Source of the DNA: Chitinophagaceae bacterium
Lineage (GTDB): Bacteria > Bacteroidota > Bacteroidia > Chitinophagales > Chitinophagaceae
NCBI GenBank assembly: GCA_947447265.1
Contig: CANFKC010000035.1
Location: forward strand, 1-50,467
Length of the DNA stretch: 50,467 nucleotides
Direction of reading: 5' to 3'
Shown here: positions 44,629 through 50,467 of the stretch, one piece after another
How positions within the stretch are numbered: position 1 is the stretch's first letter
Layout of the letters: each line of letters starts with the position of its first letter
Notes under the pieces: model-generated
What the model saw: the letters and a program-made list of their open reading frames with translations, nothing else
Told to the model about the DNA's origin: nothing
Databases searched by the model: none
Program-made: the position numbers and the translations under genes

Positions 44629-45459
44629 ATGCCACAGGCCATAACACATACCACCATCAAACGCATCAACAACAGCACAATTGTTGATGCGCAAGATGTA
44701 TTGGCAGTGGAGGAGCCGCTGGAAATAAGGCTGGCGTATGGTAACAACGACAGCAGGCACATCAAAAGCATATCGGTTACCATGCGCACACCAGGCCATG
44801 ACACTGAGCTTGCGGTTGGCTTTTTGTTTACTGAAGGAATTTTAAAATCGCCCACTGACACAGGCAATATCACCACCATTAGTGAAAACATTGTACAGGT
44901 TGCACTGCAACCCGGCGTGGCATTTGATATGCAAAAACTGGAACGTAATTTCTATACAACTTCCAGTTGCGGGGTTTGTGGCAAGGCGTCTATTGATGCG
45001 GTAAAAACAACTTGCGAATTGCCTGATGCCTATCCATATGACAACCTGTCTTGCAGCGCCGATACCATTTGCAGCCTACCGGATATTTTACGTACACAGC
45101 AATCGGTATTTGAGCAGACTGGTGGCATACACGGTTGTGCCTTGTTCGATATAAATGGTGCATTGGTTTTAATGCGCGAAGATGTTGGCAGGCACAATGC
45201 ACTGGATAAACTTGTTGGGACAGCATTTAGCGGTGGCTTACTGCAGCTTGATAAACATATACTACTGCTGAGCGGCAGGGCCAGTTTTGAACTGGTACAG
45301 AAAGCGGCCATGGCAGGTATAAAAATAATAGCCGCCGTAGGTGCACCATCCAGCCTTGCCGTACAAATGGCCGAAGACTGGAACATGACGCTCATCGGCT
45401 TTCTCAGGGGCGAGCGGTTCAATATTTATTCCGGCGCGCAAAGAATAAAAGTGTCTTAA
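44629..45459 (+). CDS. fdhD: Formate dehydrogenase accessory sulfurtransferase FdhD
   Basis: FdhD passes sulfur from IscS to the molybdenum cofactor of formate dehydrogenase. The 276-residue protein has the two reactive Cys in SSCGVCG (Cys114, Cys117), the conserved HTELAVGF-like region (DTELAVGFLFTEGI), and DVGRHNALDKLVG. No formate dehydrogenase gene is in the window. The stop codon overlaps a perfect -7 box for the next gene. FdhD homologues may also serve other molybdoenzymes. Confidence 0.95.
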   Translation: MPQAITHTTIKRINNSTIVDAQDVLAVEEPLEIRLAYGNNDSRHIKSISVTMRTPGHDTELAVGFLFTEGILKSPTDTGNITTISENIVQVALQPGVAFDMQKLERNFYTTSSCGVCGKASIDAVKTTCELPDAYPYDNLSCSADTICSLPDILRTQQSVFEQTGGIHGCALFDINGALVLMREDVGRHNALDKLVGTAFSGGLLQLDKHILLLSGRASFELVQKAAMAGIKIIAAVGAPSSLAVQMAEDWNMTLIGFLRGERFNIYSGAQRIKVS

Positions 45460-45464
45460 TTTTG
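45457..45464 (+). promoter_or_regulatory. -7 promoter element for the DUF7009-like gene
   Basis: TAATTTTG is an exact TAnnTTTG match that overlaps the fdhD stop codon and ends five nucleotides before the next ATG. Confidence 0.5.
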
Positions 45465-45469
45465 CAACT

Positions 45470-45844
45470 ATGAAAATCAGGATAAAAGGTAATTCTCTCA
45501 GGATCCGAATAAGCAAAACGGAAGTTGACGATTTCTGCACCAATGGGCACATCGAGGAAAAAACCGATTTTGGCACTACGTCCTTCGCCTATAAATTATT
45601 GCTAGGTGGCAATACTGATAACCTTGACGCCGATTTCAGAGATGGAGTTGTAACCATGTATGTGCCTGCCGAATTGGTCAAAGACTGGAACACTAATGAA
45701 ACCGTGGGCTTCAGCTACAATAAACCGCTGGCCGATGGCGAGCAACTTTTCCTGCTACTGGAAAAAGACTTCAAATGTATAGATAACACCATGATGGAAG
45801 ACCAAAGCGACAACTTTGATAACCCACTCCATACCTGCTCTTAA
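45470..45844 (+). CDS. DUF7009-like small cytoplasmic protein
   Basis: This 124-residue protein has no signal or membrane segment. It opens with MKIRIKGNSLRIRISKTEVD and ends with EDQSDNFDNPLHTC, both of which I associate with a small Bacteroidota family (DUF7009). The middle is beta-rich, with LLGGNTDNLDADFRDGVVTMYVP. It lies 10 nt after fdhD. The tail has two Cys (one in DFKCID, one near the end) that could bind metal, but this is inference. The pairing with fdhD hints at a molybdenum-enzyme or metal-related role. The family name is from memory and unverified. Confidence 0.75.
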   Translation: MKIRIKGNSLRIRISKTEVDDFCTNGHIEEKTDFGTTSFAYKLLLGGNTDNLDADFRDGVVTMYVPAELVKDWNTNETVGFSYNKPLADGEQLFLLLEKDFKCIDNTMMEDQSDNFDNPLHTCS

Positions 45845-45857
45845 AACAGTATTGCGC

Positions 45858-45892
45858 TAAAAAAATTGGCAACCTTTTGAAGAGTTGCCAAT
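45858..45892 (-). terminator. Terminator for the minus-strand T9SS gene
   Basis: ATTGGCAAC (45865-45873) and GTTGCCAAT (45884-45892) form a perfect 9-bp stem with a 10-nt loop. On the minus strand it is followed by a T run (the A run at 45859-45865). The stem may also end the upstream plus-strand unit. Confidence 0.85.
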
Positions 45893-45919
45893 GCGAAACT
45901 GCACAATAAACTGAATATC

Positions 45920-47599
45920 TTACAGCTTTTCAAAGCGGACCGCCTGCTGCGTTGCCCCATTTCTGTAAAGCAAATAGTATATACCGACCGGGAAGTTTGC
46001 TATGCTTATTTCCCTGCTATTGCCACTGCCGGTAATAGGCACATGCATAGCCTGCCCAACTGCATTATATACTGATAGCTGAGTATCGTCGCCTTCATCC
46101 ATCGTTATATGCAGTATATCATGAGCCGGATTCGGGGAAACAGCAAAGCCAGCGCCCGCCGCAGTATTTTCAACAGACAATGGGGCCGGAGGATTGCAGT
46201 ATGCCCGCCATGCCGTGTCAGCTAAAGCCCTGATATGCGGAAAACTCGGATGGAGACACCCACCACCTGCGGCAACACCTGTATCGGTAACAAGAAGGGC
46301 AATTACCATTTTTTGAGTCTGTCCTGCTGACAGGCTAAAATCATTACTGGTTAATAAAAATTTTCTGTCTCCGGGTGGGTTTCCTGAAGCCAATTCTGAC
46401 CATTGAGTAGTGTCTGCCAGGTCACCGGTAAAAACGTAATTCACCGGTGCACCGGAACCGAAACCTTTACTTGAAATCCCTGGGCCTGCAAAATCATTAG
46501 TAAAGTGGCTGCCGTTCCTCAGCTTAGCCCGCATATAGTTGTTATACTGGGTGTCGGTCGTAGGGTTACCTACAATACCGTTATCATTATTAAAATAGTC
46601 AAAGCACCCGGCAGGGGTGTAGCTGCCACAAACATCGCCAGGCTGCTCCACAATAGTCACGCCTACAACTGGCTGCCCCATTCCATAAGAGTTAACCGGG
46701 AAACCGGCATCTGCACCGTCCGCGCAGCTACCATTGTACATAATTCCTAGCCGCCTGGCGGAATCAAACCCTATAAAATCATCGTGATAATAGCCCAGGT
46801 CAAGGTCCGCGAATTGGCTGATTCTGAAATCGTGGTAATTGTTAGCCGACCTGTTCTTCACTTTGTATTCGTAGTAAATGACATTATCAATGGCCGTGCC
46901 GCGGTTGTAGCCATAGGCCATCATCTGCACTTCTACTTTTAAAGGCGCACCATTCGTTTCATTGTGAGAAGGTCCGTTGTCGCTGAAAACATACCAAAGC
47001 GTCTGGTCGCCTTTAACATCAGGATATTCGCCGGAAAGTGGCTCGTAGATGCCGTTGCCGTTAAGGTCAACAAAAGGAGCAAGGTCAATTCCCGCAGGTA
47101 TGGTAAGGGCTGCACCGGCATTGCCGGCAGCATAGGTGTTGCCGCTTGCTGGCCATGTAAGTATTGCTGCCGGAGTTGATGCTGTGGTATGAGATGTCAT
47201 TGCGCGGAAAGCCTGTATATCGGCACGGGTCACTTTCCATATTTTAGCCCAGTTCAAAGATGTAGCATAACTCAGATTACCAGCGGCATCTAACGGGCCA
47301 GGCCAATAGTCATTACCGGTTTGCCTATACATCTGGGCAGAAACGTGTAATTGGTTAGCTGCATCATAGCCACTCATCCAGACTGCACTGGCAAAGCCTA
47401 TATACTTTCCGGAGTGCTTGGGAAACTCTACTCCCGGTCCGTACGGCGATGGCACCCACCACATATCGCCGTGCACGGCCAACTGCGCGTTAAGTTTATT
47501 GATATCCACCGAATCTCTTGTAGAGAAAGGTATTTGGGCAAAAGATATTGTATTGAGGCAGGTGAGTATTGCTGCTGCAACTAATAGTTTCTTTTTCAT
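45920..47599 (-). CDS. Secreted T9SS-sorted protein (intact paralogue)
   Basis: This 559-residue protein has the signal peptide MKKKLLVAAAILTCLNTISFAQ. A large beta-rich ectodomain follows. It includes a Ca-binding-like loop, DLNGNGIYEPLSGEYPD, next to DQTLWYVFSDNGPSHNETNGAPLKVEVQMMAYGYNRG, then YYEYKVKNRS. The end is a type IX sorting domain with SPNPAHDILHI, VYNAVGQAMHV and FPVGIYYLLYRNGATQQAVRFEKL. A terminator follows. The neighbouring gene (47863-49368) is a close paralogue, so this is a tandem duplication. The ectodomain family is common in Bacteroidota but I know no assigned function. Confidence 0.85.
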   Translation of the reverse strand: MKKKLLVAAAILTCLNTISFAQIPFSTRDSVDINKLNAQLAVHGDMWWVPSPYGPGVEFPKHSGKYIGFASAVWMSGYDAANQLHVSAQMYRQTGNDYWPGPLDAAGNLSYATSLNWAKIWKVTRADIQAFRAMTSHTTASTPAAILTWPASGNTYAAGNAGAALTIPAGIDLAPFVDLNGNGIYEPLSGEYPDVKGDQTLWYVFSDNGPSHNETNGAPLKVEVQMMAYGYNRGTAIDNVIYYEYKVKNRSANNYHDFRISQFADLDLGYYHDDFIGFDSARRLGIMYNGSCADGADAGFPVNSYGMGQPVVGVTIVEQPGDVCGSYTPAGCFDYFNNDNGIVGNPTTDTQYNNYMRAKLRNGSHFTNDFAGPGISSKGFGSGAPVNYVFTGDLADTTQWSELASGNPPGDRKFLLTSNDFSLSAGQTQKMVIALLVTDTGVAAGGGCLHPSFPHIRALADTAWRAYCNPPAPLSVENTAAGAGFAVSPNPAHDILHITMDEGDDTQLSVYNAVGQAMHVPITGSGNSREISIANFPVGIYYLLYRNGATQQAVRFEKL

Positions 47600-47730
47600 T
47601 TGGGTGTGTTTTACTGAGTTATAAAAATATACATTCTGCTAACCAAACACAATAGCACTTGTGTACTGAGAAAAAAAGCCCGTATCCTGGAAAGAAAACA
47701 GGCTAAACTTTCAAAACTATATCTAAAAAA

Positions 47731-47862
47731 TCAAAGCTTTTCGAAACGCACTGCCTGTTGCATTGTCCCGCTCCTGTAAAGTAAGTAGTAAATACCGGAC
47801 GGGAACCCGACTAAACTAACCTCCTTCTTTTTACTGGCACCTGTAAGGGACACATTTATCAC
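47731..47862 (-). pseudogene. Detached end of the T9SS sorting domain of the truncated paralogue
   Basis: Directly after the in-frame TAG of the upstream gene, the same frame continues for 43 codons (VINVSLTG...GFPSGIYYLLYRSG...QQAVRFEKL) to TGA at 47731-47733. It aligns residue by residue with the C-terminus of the paralogue at 45920-47599. The TAG replaces the Gln (CAG) codon found there. Confidence 0.85.
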
Positions 47863-49368
47863 CTATCCAATTGCGTTGAAGATGGTTATATGCTCGTCAG
47901 CTTGCGCTGTTGTTTCAATAAATAATCGGTCGTGGATGGGGTTAGGGTAAATTCTTATTTGGCCATTTTCTATTTCATGCAATTCTAGTGGTGATGGAGG
48001 ATTCTGGTAAACATGCCATGCAGTATCAGCAACGATTTTTATGTCGTCGAAGTTTACGCTAGGGCAACCACCCTGACCTGTATCCGTTGTGACCAGTGCC
48101 ATCACTATCTTTTGTGTCTGTCCCGGGGCTAATGAAAAATCATTCGTAGAAAGAATGAATAACCTTTCACCGGGTGCATTGCCATTGCCACATTCTGACC
48201 ACCTGCCGGTGTCCGATGGATCGCCCGGATAAACAAACCGAACAGAGCCATAACCCAGGAAATAGCTCATTATTGAACTCCCATCTTTTAGTCTCGAGCG
48301 CATAAGATGATTATACTCTGTATCAATTGTCGGGTGAGCAATGCTACTGACATCCACGTTGTACGATACAAAACTGCAATCGGGTATAATACTGCCTGCC
48401 ATATCGCCCGGTTGCACTACCATAGTTAAACCAACAACCGGTGTTTTCGCTCCGTAGCTTCCAGGCGGAAAGCCAAAGGTGACACCGTCGTCATTGACAC
48501 CATTATAGATAATTCCCATTCTGTGGCTTGAATCAAATCCCAGATAATCATCAAGCCGGCATCCTAAGTTCATATCAGTATACTGGCCCATCCGGAAATC
48601 GTGATAAGTATTTGTGGATTTATTGGCAATAGTGTACTCGTAATAAATAACATTATCTATAAGAGTGCCCCTATTGTATGCGTAAGCCATTATACTCACC
48701 TCCACTCCCAGGGGCCTTGCATTTGTTTCTGTATGCGACGGGCCGTTATCAGATAAAATATACCATAGTGCCTGATCTCCTTTAATAGCAGGGTAATCTC
48801 CCGAGAGCGGCTCATAAATTCCATTTCCATTCAAGTCAATGAACGGAGCCATTTGTCTGCCGGCAGCGATAGTAAGTGCCGCACCTGAATTGCCCGCCGC
48901 ATAGGTATTACCGCTTGCCGGCCATGTAAGTATTGATACAGGGGTGTTTGCAATTGTATGCGTAGTCAAGGCCATAAACGCCTGTATATCTGTCCGATTA
49001 ACTTTCCAGATTTTTGCCCAATCTTGCGAAGTGGCATAAGTTAACGTATCACTGGTATCCAACGGGCCCGGCCAAAAGTCATTGCCGCGCTGCCTGTACG
49101 TTTGCGCTGCAACATGCAATCGATTAGCAGCATCATACCCGCTCATCCAAAGTGCGGAAGCAAAGCTTATGTGCCTGCCAAAACCTTTGGGGAATTCACA
49201 TTTTGCCTGAGTAGTAACAGGGTCCCACCACATATCGCCATGCACCAGAACCTGTGCATTAATACGGTTAATATTGACGGAATCTTTTGTGCTGAACGGC
49301 GTTTGTGCGTGTACGTGCTGCGCCGTCAAAATTACAACACTACTTAGTAAAAGGATAAATTGCTTCAT
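47863..49368 (-). CDS. Secreted protein paralogue truncated inside its T9SS sorting domain
   Basis: This 501-residue product is a paralogue of the gene at 45920-47599, with the same signal-peptide layout (MKQFILLLSSVVILTAQHVHAQ), the same DLNGNGIYEPLSGDYPAIKGDQALWYILSDNGPSHTET segment and the same order of conserved blocks. It stops at a TAG right after ITIFNAIG, where the paralogue continues with GQAMHV. The lost 43 residues are encoded downstream in the same frame. Loss of the end of the sorting domain should block type IX secretion or anchoring, so the product may stay in the periplasm. Recent inactivation, nonsense suppression or a sequencing error are the choices; the intact remaining frame favours a recent change. 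Confidence 0.82.
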   Translation of the reverse strand: MKQFILLLSSVVILTAQHVHAQTPFSTKDSVNINRINAQVLVHGDMWWDPVTTQAKCEFPKGFGRHISFASALWMSGYDAANRLHVAAQTYRQRGNDFWPGPLDTSDTLTYATSQDWAKIWKVNRTDIQAFMALTTHTIANTPVSILTWPASGNTYAAGNSGAALTIAAGRQMAPFIDLNGNGIYEPLSGDYPAIKGDQALWYILSDNGPSHTETNARPLGVEVSIMAYAYNRGTLIDNVIYYEYTIANKSTNTYHDFRMGQYTDMNLGCRLDDYLGFDSSHRMGIIYNGVNDDGVTFGFPPGSYGAKTPVVGLTMVVQPGDMAGSIIPDCSFVSYNVDVSSIAHPTIDTEYNHLMRSRLKDGSSIMSYFLGYGSVRFVYPGDPSDTGRWSECGNGNAPGERLFILSTNDFSLAPGQTQKIVMALVTTDTGQGGCPSVNFDDIKIVADTAWHVYQNPPSPLELHEIENGQIRIYPNPIHDRLFIETTAQADEHITIFNAIG

Positions 49369-49516
49369 AGTTGGTTGGTTTCATGTTGTTATTGCCTCCA
49401 CTTAAACCCACTCACACTTAAAAAGACGTAAAAAAAGGGTGACATCTTGGGTGAGGCGTTAAAAAACTACATCTGCCCGACCTATACTGCCATCTACCGC
49501 CGGTTAAGGTGCGGTG

Positions 49517-49534
49517 CCCGAAAACAACTTCGGG
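49517..49534. promoter_or_regulatory. Palindrome CCCGAA-N6-TTCGGG before a promoter
   Basis: A perfect 6-bp inverted repeat with a 6-nt spacer, 17 nt upstream of the -7 box of the gene at 49575, where the -33 box is expected. An operator role is inference only. Confidence 0.3.
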
Positions 49535-49551
49535 TGGCACTCCTCCTGGTC

Positions 49552-49559
49552 TACCTTTG
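49552..49559 (+). promoter_or_regulatory. -7 promoter element for the small membrane protein
   Basis: TACCTTTG is an exact TAnnTTTG match, 15 nt before the ATG at 49575. Confidence 0.5.
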
Positions 49560-49574
49560 AAAAAAAATACTTTT

Positions 49575-49904
49575 ATGAAAAAGAAATGGTTGAAAAAAGT
49601 TCCTTTTGTTATGGGAGCAATTGCGTTGGGTGCAGTCGCATTCAGTGGTGTGGTTATGTTGTTATGGAACGCTACGATAACGCCTATATTCCATATAAGC
49701 GCCATCACTTTGTGGCAGGCGGCAGGTTTATTATTGTTGTCAAAAATCCTCTTTAGCGGGTTCAAGGGAAGGAACCGTATGGGGTGGCACCACAAAAGGC
49801 AAATGATGTTTGCACATTGCCAAAACCTTACTGAAGAACAAAAAGAAGCCTTCCGTAATAATATGCATGGTTGCAGGGTTTACGGGCCAATGACTGAAGC
49901 ATAA
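49575..49904 (+). CDS. Small membrane protein of unknown function
   Basis: The chosen start gives 109 residues: MKKKWLKKV, a hydrophobic helix (about 10-32), a second one (about 42-62), and a basic cytoplasmic tail of about 45 residues with NLTEEQKEAFRNNMHGCR. The frame is open 22 codons upstream, but the -7 promoter box at 49552-49559 lies inside that extension. The tail has a His/Cys/Met-rich stretch (WHHKRQMMFAHCQ) that might bind metal. No family is recognised with confidence. Confidence 0.7.
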   Translation: MKKKWLKKVPFVMGAIALGAVAFSGVVMLLWNATITPIFHISAITLWQAAGLLLLSKILFSGFKGRNRMGWHHKRQMMFAHCQNLTEEQKEAFRNNMHGCRVYGPMTEA

Positions 49905-49999
49905 TAGAAAGTTACTGCGTGCCCTAACAATAGCGTAATCAAAGCAGCATATACTTGCAATAGCAATTTTTATTAAATTTCGCCCCTGATCAACTCCTT

Positions 50000-50467
50000 A
50001 TGGCGAAATATTTAATCATCGTTGCTATTGCTTTGCTTTGTTGCGGGTTCAACATCTGCGAAAGGAAGGTAGTAACGGATGGTAAAATTTCGAGGGTATA
50101 TATCTATCCTGACTGTAACGATACCGGCACCTACCTTAAGCAGCGTTACCAGGCTAATCATGTGGTTGAATACCTGTATATACACAGCAGGCTGCAATAT
50201 AAACGCATACTGGATAAAGCCGGCAACTGGATTGTCAATGAATTTAATTACGGACAGCATAAAGAAGCCCAGCGCACCGATACATTTGCGGGACCAATTC
50301 CTGATAAGTGCTTCGACATCAATGATTCCTGCGCACTGAATATCGAATATTTTGCTGATGGCGGGTACCGCGTCTGTACCTATGGCTATAACCGCCATTT
50401 TGAATGCAGCCACCAGGAAACACTGGCAACTACAATTGTCTATGATAGCCTTTACAAAAGCAAAACA
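50000..50467 (+). CDS. Secreted or lipidated protein of unknown function (3' end outside window)
   Basis: The frame opens at ATG 50000 and runs to the window end without a stop (156 codons). It starts with a short hydrophobic signal, MAKYLIIVAIALLCCGFNIC, that could be a lipoprotein signal with Cys14, Cys15 or Cys20. The mature part is rich in Tyr and Cys (PDCND, DKCFDINDSC, RVCTYGYNRHFEC), which suggests disulfides. No family is recognised. No clear -7 box lies upstream. Confidence 0.65.
   Translation, partial: MAKYLIIVAIALLCCGFNICERKVVTDGKISRVYIYPDCNDTGTYLKQRYQANHVVEYLYIHSRLQYKRILDKAGNWIVNEFNYGQHKEAQRTDTFAGPIPDKCFDINDSCALNIEYFADGGYRVCTYGYNRHFECSHQETLATTIVYDSLYKSKT

Noticed and set aside
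49575-50467. Toxin-antitoxin pair from the two small genes at the right edge
   Set aside because: The first has two membrane helices and its own promoter, and the second is a secreted Cys-rich protein 95 nt away. Neither resembles a known toxin or antitoxin.

Overview
The window reads as a chromosomal segment of a Bacteroidota bacterium, probably of the Chitinophagaceae/Chitinophagales type. Four lines of evidence support this. Several secreted proteins carry type IX secretion (T9SS) C-terminal sorting domains. Many genes have Bacteroidota-type -7 elements (TAnnTTTG) and lack Shine-Dalgarno sites. There are many small lipoproteins. IspH is the long plant/cyanobacterium-like form. I see no tRNA, rRNA or CRISPR array.

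Layout. 1-123 is the tail of a probable IS630-type transposase, followed by a lone MoxR ATPase (-) and mnmE (+). 3.1-8.2 kb (-) holds a lipoprotein and then a compact lipid-metabolism operon, in transcription order: a class I HMG-CoA reductase fused to an APH/choline-kinase-like kinase, a CarS-like CDP-archaeol synthase homologue (TAATG overlap), a CDP-alcohol phosphatidyltransferase, and a histidine-box fatty acid desaturase/hydroxylase. 8.3-11.6 kb (-) carries a secreted transglutaminase-fold protein and a TMTC-like GT-C glycosyltransferase with TPRs. 11.8-20.2 kb (+) contains grpE, dnaJ, fabG, fabH, two lipoproteins and dnaK. 20.5-27.7 kb (+) has a Big_2-repeat T9SS protein, pyruvate carboxylase and a WG-repeat protein.

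27.8-34 kb is AT-richer and decayed. It has a frameshifted small secreted gene, a short secreted protein, a frameshifted GH16-like adhesin/glucanase with a degenerate catalytic motif, and a GT39-like glycosyltransferase. ispH (-) follows. 35.3-39.4 kb holds a TraB/GumN protein, a T9SS protein and a PAS histidine kinase (-). 39.8-45.8 kb (+) is housekeeping: rbfA, a LolC/E-like permease, ligA, ppa, fdhD and a DUF7009-like gene. 45.9-49.4 kb (-) carries two paralogous T9SS proteins, one cut short by a nonsense codon inside its sorting domain. A small membrane protein and a secreted protein running off the window close the segment.

The most notable system is the 3.8-8.2 kb operon. It joins mevalonate synthesis, a fused kinase, CDP-activation of an archaeal type and head-group transfer. 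The same window encodes IspH, so bulk isoprenoids should come from the MEP route. This suggests a dedicated lipid pathway, but its product cannot be read from sequence. Intergenic DNA is also notable for short repetitive tracts placed just upstream of housekeeping genes, a 23-bp-arm palindromic element, and promoters lying only 4-7 nt from start codons.
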